Of a DNA stretch of 57,981 nucleotides, positions 49,898-57,981 are shown one piece after another. The DNA comes from an uncultured Burkholderiales bacterium (lineage in GTDB: Bacteria; Pseudomonadota; Gammaproteobacteria; Burkholderiales; Casimicrobiaceae). A program made the position numbers and the translations under genes. The stretch's first letter is position 1, and each line of letters starts with the position of its first letter. The notes below the pieces were generated by a model. The model saw only the letters and a list, made by a program, of their open reading frames with translations, was not told where the DNA came from and did not search any database. The stretch lies in assembly GCA_937944385.1 (NCBI GenBank), contig CALDYQ010000063.1:1-57981 (forward strand), given 5' to 3'.

Positions 49898-51103
49898 ATG
49901 GGATTCGAACTCACGGTGGCGCTGCGCTTCCTGCGCGAGGGGCGCTTCCAGTCCTTCCTGATCGTCGGCGGTGTGATGGCCGGCGTGGCGGTGGTGGTCT
50001 ACATCTCCGCGCTGATCCTCGGCCTTCAGGCCAACACGATCAACCGCACCCTGGGTGCGCAAGCACACATCGTCATCAAGCCGCAGGACGAGGTCGTGCG
50101 GACTCAACAGCCCGCCGAGGGCACGCTCGCCGTGGTGCAGGCGCGCGCCCAGCGCCTGCGTTCGATCGACAACTGGCAGCCGCTCATGCCGGCGCTCGCA
50201 TCCGATCCGGACGTGCTGGCGGTCTCGCCGATGGCCTCGGGTGCAGCGATTGCGGTGCGCGGTGAGGCAAGCCGTGCTGTCGTGCTCTTCGGGGTCGAAC
50301 TCGACCGCTACGAACGCATCGTGCAGCTCTCCGAAAAGCTCGTCCGCGGCAGCTTTCGCCTAAACGCCGGCGAGACCCTGATCGGCACCGAACTCGCCAA
50401 GGACCTCGGGCTCGATGTTGGGGACCGTCTGCGCGTGCTTACTTCCTCGGCCAATGATCTCTTCCAGATCGTCGGCATCGTCGATCTCGGCAGCCGGGAC
50501 CTCAATCGTCGTGCGCTCTACCTGCCCATCCGCACCGCGCAGAACCTGCTCGCCATTCCCGGCGGTGTCACCAACATCGACCTGCGCATCCGCGAAATTT
50601 TCGATGCCGATCGTGTGGCCGAGCGCCTGCGCGGGATCGGTCCGATCAATGCCGAGAGCTGGATGAGCACCAACAGCCAGCTTCTCAATGCGCTTTCGGC
50701 GCAGAGCGTGAGCACGACGATGATCCGCGTCTTCGTCTCGATCGTGGTGCTTCTGGGCATTGCCAGCGTGCTCGTGGTCAGCGTCGTCCAGAAGCGAAAG
50801 GAGATCGGCATCCTGCGCGCAATCGGCGCCTCGCGCGGGCAGATGACGCGCGTCTTCCTGCTGCAGGGTGCAATCGTCGGGCTGGCGGGTTCGGTGCTCG
50901 GCAGTCTGCTTGCCTCCGGGCTCGTCTGGGCCTTCACCACCTTCGTGCGCACGAGCGCCGGTGCGCCACTGTTCAACATCGCGGTCGAACCTGAACTGCT
51001 GTTCACCTCCTGCGCGCTGGCTACCGTCGGCGGCACGCTCGCGGCGGTGGCCCCGGCGCTACGCGCTGCGCGGCTCGACCCGGCCCAGGCCATCCGCATC
51101 TGA
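49898..51103 (+). CDS. ABC exporter permease, FtsX/MacB type
   Basis: 401-aa protein with one N-terminal membrane helix, a large periplasmic MacB-type domain (about residues 45-270) and three C-terminal helices. Typical segments are [20 protein letters not shown] and the preceding [16 protein letters not shown]. The ATPase is a separate gene, unlike in MacB. Order adaptor-permease-ATPase resembles DevBCA-type exporters. Ribosome site GAAGGGGG. Confidence 0.87.
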   Translation: MGFELTVALRFLREGRFQSFLIVGGVMAGVAVVVYISALILGLQANTINRTLGAQAHIVIKPQDEVVRTQQPAEGTLAVVQARAQRLRSIDNWQPLMPALASDPDVLAVSPMASGAAIAVRGEASRAVVLFGVELDRYERIVQLSEKLVRGSFRLNAGETLIGTELAKDLGLDVGDRLRVLTSSANDLFQIVGIVDLGSRDLNRRALYLPIRTAQNLLAIPGGVTNIDLRIREIFDADRVAERLRGIGPINAESWMSTNSQLLNALSAQSVSTTMIRVFVSIVVLLGIASVLVVSVVQKRKEIGILRAIGASRGQMTRVFLLQGAIVGLAGSVLGSLLASGLVWAFTTFVRTSAGAPLFNIAVEPELLFTSCALATVGGTLAAVAPALRAARLDPAQAIRI

Positions 51104-51105
51104 CG

Positions 51106-51838
<733 letters not shown>

Positions 51839-51846
<8 letters not shown>

Positions 51847-52126
51847 GTCTTCGGCGTTGCCCGGATCGGCCGAGGCGGCCATCGCTGCCGCGCTCCTTGA
51901 CTCGTGTACGCGCCGCGCCGCGCAGCGTCCTGGCGGCACGATTTGCCCGAGTGAGGTCGCGCGCGCCCTCTGGCCCGAGGGTGAAAGCTGGCGCGCGCAC
52001 ATGGATCAAGTACGAGCAGTCGCCCGGATGCTCGCCCTGGAGGGGAAGATCGTGATCATGCAGCGCGGCGAGTGTGTCGACCCGACTGCCCCCTGGCGCG
52101 GACCCATCCGGCTGGCGATCGCTTGA
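51839..52126 (+). CDS. DUF3253 family protein
   Basis: 95-aa protein with the DUF3253 core: [20 protein letters not shown] and [21 protein letters not shown]. The fold is likely winged-helix-like; function unknown. It overlaps the ATPase gene by 8 nt, which suggests co-transcription rather than a shared job. Confidence 0.83.
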
Positions 52127-52180
52127 GGCTCAAGTCTTTCGACCGGGCCGTGGAGCGAGGGCGCTGCTACGATCCAGCGC

Positions 52181-52957
52181 ATGATGACGACACTTGTCTA
52201 TGACCTCGAGACCGTGCCCGACGTGATGGGCCTTCGGCGCTTGCATGATCTGCCCGAATCCTTGAGCGACGCCGATGTGGCGCAGTGGGCTTTCGCCCAG
52301 CAGCGCATCAGGAACGGCAGCGACTTCCTGCCGCACCATCTGCAGCGCGTCTGCGCGATCGCCTGTGTGCTCCGCGAGGGGGAGGACCGGCTCGCGGTGT
52401 GGTCGCTCGGGGAGGCAACCGACGACGAGGCGACGATCATCGGCAAGTTCTTCGAGCTCGTCGAACGCAAGACGCCGCAGCTCGTCTCGTGGAACGGAGG
52501 CGGATTCGATCTGCCGGTGCTGCTGCAGCGCGGGCTGATCGTTGGGGCGCGTGCGCCTCGGTTGCTTGAGACTGGCGCGAACGATCGGGCCTTCAGCTTC
52601 GATCACTACCTGAACCGCTACAAGGAGCGGCATCTCGATCTCATGGATTTCCTTGCGCTGTATCAGCCGCGTGCAAATGCACCGCTCGATGCGATGGCGA
52701 AGCTCTGCGGCCTGCCGGGCAAGCTCGGCATGGACGGCTCGCAGGTCTGGGGCGCGCTGCTTGCGGGGAGGATCGAGGAGATCCGCGCCTATTGCGAGAC
52801 GGACGTCGTCAACACGTGGCTGCTGTTCGTGCGCTTCCTCGCGATGCGCGGGGCACTCGACGCCGACGGCCTCGCCCGCGAGCAATCGCTCGTCCGCGAG
52901 AAACTCGCCGCGCTGCCGGGCGCGCATTGGCGTGAGTATCTGGCGCAGTGGACATGA
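52181..52957 (+). CDS. DEDD-type 3'-5' exonuclease (PolB-exonuclease-like)
   Basis: 258-aa protein with the DEDD acidic residues of 3'-5' exonucleases: VYDLETVPD near the N-terminus, LVSWNGGGFDLPVL, the Asp in HLDLMDFLALY, and YCETDVVNTWLLF (Asp/Tyr). It matches the family of predicted PolB-like exonucleases (PF10108). No polymerase domain. No ribosome site is visible; a TACGAT hexamer ends 7 nt before the ATG. It overlaps the next gene by 10 nt. Confidence 0.87.
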   Translation: MMTTLVYDLETVPDVMGLRRLHDLPESLSDADVAQWAFAQQRIRNGSDFLPHHLQRVCAIACVLREGEDRLAVWSLGEATDDEATIIGKFFELVERKTPQLVSWNGGGFDLPVLLQRGLIVGARAPRLLETGANDRAFSFDHYLNRYKERHLDLMDFLALYQPRANAPLDAMAKLCGLPGKLGMDGSQVWGALLAGRIEEIRAYCETDVVNTWLLFVRFLAMRGALDADGLAREQSLVREKLAALPGAHWREYLAQWT

Positions 52958-53820
52958 TGCTCGGACGGCAGGCGCACGCGTTCGTGCGTGCGGCCGACAT
53001 GCCCTGGCCCGTGTCGACGCCGTTTCGCATGCGCCCGAATCTCGAACGATTAGCCGCAGGAGAGGCCGGACTGCTTCTTCGCGATGAGTTGTTCGATGCG
53101 TATTGCCAAGCGCGTGCGCAGCGGCTTGCATGCGCGCTGGCGCGGGTGCAGGTGGGCGCGCCACACGCGGGCGTGCTCGAGGCGATCGCGGCCTTGCAGC
53201 GGCGGTTTTTCGCCTCCGGCGGTGCCGAAGGGGCAGATGCCCACGTGACGGCCGAATCGGTTGCGCTTGGCATGCAGGAGGATTTCGTGGTCCTGCGCGC
53301 CGATCCGGATGCGTTCCGGACGGAATTTCTCTCGGTCGCTTTCCCCTCGCGCTGGGATCCGCGGCAGAAACTCGGGCAGGACTTCGCGACGATTCATGGA
53401 CCAGTCGCTGACAACGCGGCGCTGCTTTCGGCCGCACCGGCCTTCATGCGGCTTGCCTTCGAGCGCGAGTCGATGCTGCGCCATGTCTGGCTGATCGTGC
53501 CGTCACCCGCACTCGATCAGCATCCGGATGCGAATCTCCTCGGGTGGCAGAGCGCGCTCGCCCATCCGCCACCGCTTCTGCCGCGGCTCTATTTCCGCGT
53601 TGAGCGTCAGACGACGTGGCCGCTGCCTGCGCTCGGGCGCGCGGTGTTCTTCATCCGCATTTTGATGAGCCCGCTCCTCGAGGTGCTCGCTGTACAGAAG
53701 CCCCGCGCCGTGGCGCTGGCCGCAGCGCTTCGGTCGATGTCCCCTGCGGTCGTGGCGTATCGCGGTATGGCCGAGGCTTTGCCACGACTCGTCTCCGAGC
53801 TTGACGAGGTGGCGGCGTGA
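52948..53820 (+). CDS. DUF3445, haem-dependent oxidative N-demethylase alpha-like protein
   Basis: 290-aa protein with the DUF3445 hallmark [20 protein letters not shown] and an earlier [23 protein letters not shown] and IHGPVAD. A family member is the haem-binding alpha subunit of dimethylamine monooxygenase/N-demethylase. The partner reductase genes are absent, and it sits between an exonuclease gene and rsmA, with 10- and 4-nt overlaps. The substrate is unknown; loss of an N-methyl group is a family-based guess. Confidence 0.83.
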   Translation: MDMMLGRQAHAFVRAADMPWPVSTPFRMRPNLERLAAGEAGLLLRDELFDAYCQARAQRLACALARVQVGAPHAGVLEAIAALQRRFFASGGAEGADAHVTAESVALGMQEDFVVLRADPDAFRTEFLSVAFPSRWDPRQKLGQDFATIHGPVADNAALLSAAPAFMRLAFERESMLRHVWLIVPSPALDQHPDANLLGWQSALAHPPPLLPRLYFRVERQTTWPLPALGRAVFFIRILMSPLLEVLAVQKPRAVALAAALRSMSPAVVAYRGMAEALPRLVSELDEVAA

Positions 53821-54653
53821 GCAGGTCAGAGCCGCTGGAATCGCCGCACCGGGCGCGAAAGCGGTTCGGGCAGAACTTCCTGGTCGATCGGCCCACCATC
53901 GCGCGCATCGTCGAAGCAATCGACCCGAGGCCCGACGAGCGTATCGTGGAGATCGGCCCCGGGCAGGCCGCACTTACCGAGGCGCTGCTTGCTGCGCTTG
54001 ACACGCAGTCGCAAGAACACGACGGGCTCGACGCGATCGAGATCGATCGCGATCTCGCAGCGCGGCTTCGTGCGCAGTTTCCTCCGGCGCGAGTGCGAGT
54101 CCATGAAGCCGATGCGCTCGCCTTCGACTTCGCACGGCTCGCCGCGGTGCGCGGCGGAGCGCTCCGGGTCGTGGGCAACCTGCCCTACAACATCTCGACG
54201 CCGATCCTCTTTCATCTGACGCGCTTCGAGTCCGTGATCGCGGACATGACCTTCATGCTGCAGAAGGAAGTGGTCGAGCGCATGGCCGCGCCGCCGGGCG
54301 CGGCCGCGCGAGGGCGGCTCTCGGTGATGCTGCAGTACCGCTACCGAATCGAGCGGTGCTTCGATGTGCCGCCCGGAGCCTTCCGGCCGATTCCTGCAGT
54401 GGATTCGTCGATCGTGTGGCTCGCGCCGCTCGGCCCCGCGCGACTGCAGCCCCGCGACGAGGCGCATTTCGCCGAGATCGTGAGTGCTGCGTTTTCGCAG
54501 CGACGCAAGATGATTCGAAAGAGCCTCTCGGCGTGGATCGATGCGCCGCGACTGAGCGCGCTTGGCATCGATCCCGAGGCGCGCGCGGAGACGCTCTCCT
54601 GCGAGGCGTTCGTGGCGATTGCGGACGCTACGTCGCCTCGCGGCGCTCCCTGA
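53817..54653 (+). CDS. rsmA: 16S rRNA dimethyladenosine methyltransferase RsmA (KsgA)
   Basis: 278-aa enzyme that dimethylates A1518 and A1519 of 16S rRNA. Motifs: [33 protein letters not shown] (SAM site), and the catalytic [10 protein letters not shown]. The GTG start overlaps the DUF3445 stop. Its 3' end overlaps the convergent recR by 26 nt. Confidence 0.95.
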   Translation: MSRSEPLESPHRARKRFGQNFLVDRPTIARIVEAIDPRPDERIVEIGPGQAALTEALLAALDTQSQEHDGLDAIEIDRDLAARLRAQFPPARVRVHEADALAFDFARLAAVRGGALRVVGNLPYNISTPILFHLTRFESVIADMTFMLQKEVVERMAAPPGAAARGRLSVMLQYRYRIERCFDVPPGAFRPIPAVDSSIVWLAPLGPARLQPRDEAHFAEIVSAAFSQRRKMIRKSLSAWIDAPRLSALGIDPEARAETLSCEAFVAIADATSPRGAP

Positions 54654-55224
54654 GGGCCTGGGCGACGGTCGCGGCATCGACGTATTCGAGTTCGGAGCCG
54701 ATCGGAATGCCGCGCGCGAGGCGGGAGACCTTGAGTCCGCGGCCCTCGAGCAGTTCCGCGATCACGTGTGCGGTGACCTCACCCTCGTTGGTGAAATTGG
54801 TCGCGAGCACCACCTCGCGTACGACTCCGTCGGTTGCGCGTTGGACGAGTCGTTCGAGATGCACTTCGTCGGGGCCGATGCCATCGAGCGGCGAGATGCG
54901 GCCCATGAGCACGAAGTAGAGCCCGCTGAAGGCGCCGGATTGCTCGAGCGTGATCTGGTCCGCCGGTGTTTCGACGACGCAGAGCAGCGACGGGTCACGG
55001 CGCGGTGAGGCGCAGAGCGCGCAGATGGGCGTTTCGGAGAGGGTGTTGCAGCGCTCGCAACTGCGCAGACGCTCGAGCGCCGCATCGAGCGCGCGGGCGA
55101 GACTCGTCGCCGCCTCGCGCTTCCTCTGCACCAGTTCGAAGGCCATGCGCTGCGCGGCCCGCGGACCGACGCCGGGCAGCGCCCGAAGGGCGTCGACGAG
55201 GGCCTTGAAGGAAACAGGCGTCAC
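54628..55224 (-). CDS. recR: Recombination mediator RecR
   Basis: 198-aa protein of the RecFOR pathway. Features: helix-hairpin-helix [14 protein letters not shown], zinc site [16 protein letters not shown], and Toprim-domain [20 protein letters not shown]. Third gene of the conserved dnaX-ybaB-recR operon. Confidence 0.96.
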   Translation of the reverse strand: MTPVSFKALVDALRALPGVGPRAAQRMAFELVQRKREAATSLARALDAALERLRSCERCNTLSETPICALCASPRRDPSLLCVVETPADQITLEQSGAFSGLYFVLMGRISPLDGIGPDEVHLERLVQRATDGVVREVVLATNFTNEGEVTAHVIAELLEGRGLKVSRLARGIPIGSELEYVDAATVAQALRERREAT

Positions 55225-55272
55225 ACGCTATGCCGTTGTCGTGGCCGGAACTGCGTTCACGGAATCGCGCAC

Positions 55273-55599
55273 TCAGAACGGCAGTTTCATGCCCGGGGGC
55301 AGCCCGAGCCCGCCTGCGACGGCACCCATCTTCTCGCTCGTTGCGGCATCGAGCTTGCGGGCCGCGTCGTTGATGGCGGCGACGATCAGATCTTCGAGCA
55401 TCTCACGATCATCCATGACCGAGGGGTCGATTGCGACCTTGCGGCATTCATGCCTGCCGGTCATCACGACCTTGACCATGCCCGCGCCGGCCACGCCCTC
55501 CATCTCCATGCGGGCGACCTCTTCCTGGGCCTTCTTGAGGTTTTCCTGCATGCGCTGGGCCTGCTGCATGAGGCCCGCCATTCCGCCTTTGCCAAACAT
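55273..55599 (-). CDS. ybaB: YbaB/EbfC nucleoid-associated protein
   Basis: 108-aa DNA-binding protein, [20 protein letters not shown], with the family core [19 protein letters not shown] and [12 protein letters not shown]. Lies 20 nt after dnaX. Confidence 0.95.
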   Translation of the reverse strand: MFGKGGMAGLMQQAQRMQENLKKAQEEVARMEMEGVAGAGMVKVVMTGRHECRKVAIDPSVMDDREMLEDLIVAAINDAARKLDAATSEKMGAVAGGLGLPPGMKLPF

Positions 55600-55619
55600 C
55601 GTGCTGCTCGCCTACGGGT

Positions 55620-57323
55620 TCAGAGGGGACGAATGCTACCCGGGACGACCTGTGCGCCCGGCTGGGCCAGCAGCGTCTTGACCACCGGATCGGCCATGAA
55701 CGCGGCTTCGGCGGCCTGCTGACGCGCGTCGGCGGCCCGTTGATCGGCCACGGCCACGCTTTCGCCGACCTGATCGGCGAGCGCGACTTCCACCTTGAGG
55801 GGGCGGCCGAAGTAATCCGACAGCGTCTTGGCGAGTCGCTCTTTCTGAGTCACGAGCGGTCGCTTGTCCTGCGGCAGTGCCAGACGCACGGTGCTCGCAC
55901 CGAACTCGATCAATGCGCTGTGCCGGGCGAGCTCGCGCGCCATCGCGGCCAGTGGCAACGCCTGCACGAGTTTGAGCCAATCGCCATCGAAGGCCGGGGG
56001 AGGCGAGGCCTGGGTCTGGACGGCCGGCGCGTGGGGTGCAGGGCTGGCCGTCACGGGCGATGCTGCGGATGCGGCTGGCAGTGGTGACGACGTGAACGTT
56101 TGCAGAGAGGCCGACGTCGCGTCGGATGACATCGATGCCGGTGGATGCGACCGGGTCGGTCGCGACGTGGTGAGTGCGGTGGGCGGTGCTCCCGTCGCGG
56201 GTTCGTGCGCTGCTGGCGAGAACGCATGCAGCCGCAGGAACGTCATCGTGAGTGCGGTCTCGTCGTCCGGTGCGAGCTTGAGATCGTCCCGACCGTGCAA
56301 GCTGATCTGGTAGTAAAGCTGCAGGGCTTCCGGCGTGCACGCATCGGCAAGCCGTGCGATCGCCGCCCGGTCGGGGTCATCATTCGGCACAGTCTGCGGC
56401 ACGACTTGAAAGAGCGCGACGCGGTGGAGCGCGCGCGCAAGCTGCGCAAGCGCATCGTCAGGGGAAAGGCCGCGCTCGAGACAGCCCTCGGCTTCGGCAA
56501 CGAGCGCGCTGGCGTCCCCCCGCGCGAGCGCATCGAGCACGCGCCAGACGAAATCGCGATCGACGCTGCCGAGCATCTCTCGCACCTGCGCCTCGAGCAC
56601 CTGCCCGCCGCCGAAGGCGATCGCCTGATCCGTGACCGAGAGCGCATCTCGCATCGAGCCCTGTGCCGCCTCGCCGATCAGCCGCAGCGCGGGGCGCTCG
56701 AAGGGCACCCCTTCGGTCTCGAGCACGTGGGCGAGCTGCTCGGCCACACGCTCCGGCGGAAACGGCTTCAAGTTGAACTGCAGGCAGCGCGAGAGGACCG
56801 TGACCGGAATCTTCTGCGGATCGGTCGTTGCGAGCACGAACTTCACATGCTCGGGCGGCTCCTCGAGCGTCTTCAGCATCGAGTTGAAGGCGCTCTTCGA
56901 GAGCATGTGCACCTCGTCGATGAGATACACCTTGTAGCGGCCCGCCGTCGGTGCGTAGCGCGCGTTCTCGATGATCTCGCGCATGTGATCGACGCCCGTG
57001 TTCGAAGCGGCGTCGAGTTCGATGAGATCCGCAAACCGTCCGGCGTCGATCTCGGTGCAGGCAGCGCACGTGCCGCAGGGGGTCGCCGTGACGCCGGTTT
57101 CGCAGTTGAGCGTCTTGGCGAGGATGCGTGCGATCGTGGTCTTGCCGATGCCGCGAGTGCCGGTCAGGAGGTACGCCTGGTGCAGACGCCCCGTCTCGAG
57201 CGCATGGCTGAGCGCGCGGACGACGTGCTCCTGGCCGAGCAGCTCGGAGAAGTTCCGCGGGCGGTACTTGCGGGCGAGGGCGAGGGAGGCGCTCACGGAT
57301 CGCGGGAAGGGCGGCGAGACCAC
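55620..57323 (-). CDS. dnaX: DNA polymerase III subunit gamma/tau
   Basis: 567-aa clamp-loader ATPase. Motifs: LARKYRPRNFSELLGQEHVV, Walker A GTRGIGKTT, the zinc site CETGVTATPCGTCAAC, Walker B LIDEVHMLS, and sensor TTDPQKIPVTVLSRC. After about residue 365 a Ser/Thr/Ala/Pro-rich linker leads to a C-terminal domain near 450-567. Start uncertain: GTG 57323 or the GTG at 57296; neither has a good ribosome site. The SRP RNA gene lies just upstream on the same strand. Confidence 0.94.
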   Translation of the reverse strand: MVSPPFPRSVSASLALARKYRPRNFSELLGQEHVVRALSHALETGRLHQAYLLTGTRGIGKTTIARILAKTLNCETGVTATPCGTCAACTEIDAGRFADLIELDAASNTGVDHMREIIENARYAPTAGRYKVYLIDEVHMLSKSAFNSMLKTLEEPPEHVKFVLATTDPQKIPVTVLSRCLQFNLKPFPPERVAEQLAHVLETEGVPFERPALRLIGEAAQGSMRDALSVTDQAIAFGGGQVLEAQVREMLGSVDRDFVWRVLDALARGDASALVAEAEGCLERGLSPDDALAQLARALHRVALFQVVPQTVPNDDPDRAAIARLADACTPEALQLYYQISLHGRDDLKLAPDDETALTMTFLRLHAFSPAAHEPATGAPPTALTTSRPTRSHPPASMSSDATSASLQTFTSSPLPAASAASPVTASPAPHAPAVQTQASPPPAFDGDWLKLVQALPLAAMARELARHSALIEFGASTVRLALPQDKRPLVTQKERLAKTLSDYFGRPLKVEVALADQVGESVAVADQRAADARQQAAEAAFMADPVVKTLLAQPGAQVVPGSIRPL

Positions 57324-57346
57324 GAGGCCCGCAGGAAAAAGGAAAT

Positions 57347-57440
57347 GGTGAGCCGTTCCCCCGGCACTGCTTCCATCGCTATGGCTGCTTGCTTCCGCAC
57401 CTGACCAGGTTCACGACTTCCACATGCGGGGCGACCCACC
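57347..57440 (-). ncRNA. ffs: Signal recognition particle RNA (4.5S type)
   Basis: On the minus strand the apical hairpin reads CCTGGTCAGGTGCGGAAGCA then AGCAGCC, the conserved SRP RNA tip that binds Ffh (E. coli GGTCAGGTCCGGAAGGAAGC). The ends pair: GGTGGGTCG at the 5' side with CGGCTCACC at the 3' side. About 94 nt by this pairing. Located just before dnaX, the usual place in Proteobacteria. It is the RNA partner of the SRP system whose receptor FtsY is encoded at 23.3 kb. Confidence 0.93.
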
Positions 57441-57447
57441 GCCCCGA

Positions 57448-57453
57448 ATTATC
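57448..57453 (-). promoter_or_regulatory. -10 element of the SRP RNA gene
   Basis: GATAAT on the minus strand, seven bases before the predicted SRP RNA 5' end. The -35 region is weak (CGGACA at about 19 bp). The rest of the gap to 57654 shows no gene. Confidence 0.5.
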
Positions 57454-57654
57454 CAGCAAACGGTCTGCGGGCTGTCCGGGGAGAAGAACGCCCGGCCTGC
57501 TTCGCTCGCGCAGGTCGGTTCGGCTGCGTTCCTCGTCCGGCCCCGGGGTAAATCCGATTCGCTCGCGCGGCGGCCTACCCGCAGCTTTGGACGATCCCTT
57601 CGCCAGAGTGTGCGACCTATACTTTCCGGCCCTTCAGCGCATGCATTCGCATCC

Positions 57655-57981
57655 GTGCCCGACAAGAACAGAGGAACGTCCGGCGGCTTCGTCGGTGCCT
57701 TCATCCCGGGACTCGCGGCGACGCTCGTCGTGGCGCTTCTGGCCCTCTTGCCGGCCCAAGTGCTCGATCTGCTGTCGGCCCCCCGAGTGGAGGACGCTTC
57801 GGCCTCCGTGCGCTGGCAGGATCGCCCGCTCAGGGTGGCGATGGTGAGCCATCCGACCGTTCACGTGGTCGATGCTGCCGGCACGCCACGCGGGCTCGAG
57901 TTCGACCTCGTGAGCGCCTTCGCGCGCACGCTCAGGCGTGAGGTCGAGGTCAGGCTCTATTCATCGGTCGGCGAGGCACGC
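57655..57981 (+). CDS. mltF: MltF-like lytic transglycosylase, 5' part only
   Basis: From a GTG (MPDKNRGTSGGFVGAFIPGL) 109 codons run off the right edge. An N-terminal hydrophobic segment (LAATLVVALLALLPAQVL) is followed by the start of a periplasmic solute-binding-like domain, LRVAMVSHPTVHVVDAAGT then GLEFDLVSAFA, as in membrane-bound lytic transglycosylase F. The transglycosylase domain itself is outside the window, so a plain binding protein cannot be excluded. A TATACT hexamer at 57618 may be its -10. Confidence 0.7.
   Translation, partial: MPDKNRGTSGGFVGAFIPGLAATLVVALLALLPAQVLDLLSAPRVEDASASVRWQDRPLRVAMVSHPTVHVVDAAGTPRGLEFDLVSAFARTLRREVEVRLYSSVGEAR

Noticed and set aside
49900-49913. GGGATTCGAACTC, resembling a reversed tRNA T-arm
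   Set aside because: It encodes the first residues of the ABC permease (MGFEL), and no acceptor, anticodon or D-arm pairing is found around it.

Overview
This 58-kb window is a piece of the chromosome of a GC-rich betaproteobacterium, most likely of the Burkholderiales or a close relative. The evidence is the gene order (hisS-yfgM-bamB-der, fur/bamE-dapB-carA-carB-greA, argF-DUF3579-rpsT, ffs-dnaX-ybaB-recR), the DUF3579 gene, which is typical of Betaproteobacteria, and uniformly high third-position GC. Genes are tightly packed with many 1- to 8-nt start/stop overlaps. I see no insertion sequence, phage gene, CRISPR array, tRNA or rRNA. Both ends cut a gene: der at the left, an mltF-like gene at the right.

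Layout. 1-4.3 kb (minus): der, bamB, yfgM, hisS. 4.5-8.1 kb (plus): a Tat-signal protein, a GMC oxidoreductase, a lipase-like hydrolase and dgkA. 8.0-14.6 kb: a phosphonate-use island with a PhnZ-like HD oxygenase (minus) divergent from a 2-aminoethylphosphonate-type ABC importer, a PbfD-type FAD oxidase and phnX. 14.6-21.4 kb (minus): DUF2946, a PCu(A)C copper chaperone, a TonB receptor, hmuS, hmuT, hmuU, hmuV. 21.5-23.3 kb (minus): rsmD, coaD, a ferredoxin, a GlcG/HbpS protein. 23.3-29.3 kb: ftsY, rluA, argF, DUF3579, rpsT, murJ, fur. 29.5-37.2 kb (plus): bamE, dapB, a broken small secreted gene, a large inverted repeat, carA, a histidine phosphatase, carB, greA. 37.2-45.8 kb: egtD, an OmpA-tailed proton pyrophosphatase, senA, senB, selD, acuI. 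46.2-52.1 kb: amidase, cysM, a three-gene ABC exporter, DUF3253. 52.2-57.4 kb: a DEDD exonuclease, a DUF3445 haem protein, rsmA, recR, ybaB, dnaX, the SRP RNA gene.

The most notable system is a selenium pathway. egtD (histidine to hercynine), senA (selenoneine synthase), senB (selenosugar synthase) and selD (selenophosphate synthase) lie within about 7.5 kb and together would make selenoneine. An hppA gene lies between egtD and senA; its C-terminus is fused to an OmpA-type peptidoglycan-binding domain and its promoter carries a perfect 22-bp palindrome. The phosphonate island has an oxidase (PbfD type) and PhnX but no PhnW transaminase or PhnY dioxygenase, which points to N-methyl-aminoethylphosphonate or oxidase-based AEP use. 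Candidate RNA-level elements are an SRP RNA, a possible ~124-nt small RNA after acuI, and a ~110-nt inverted repeat before carA.
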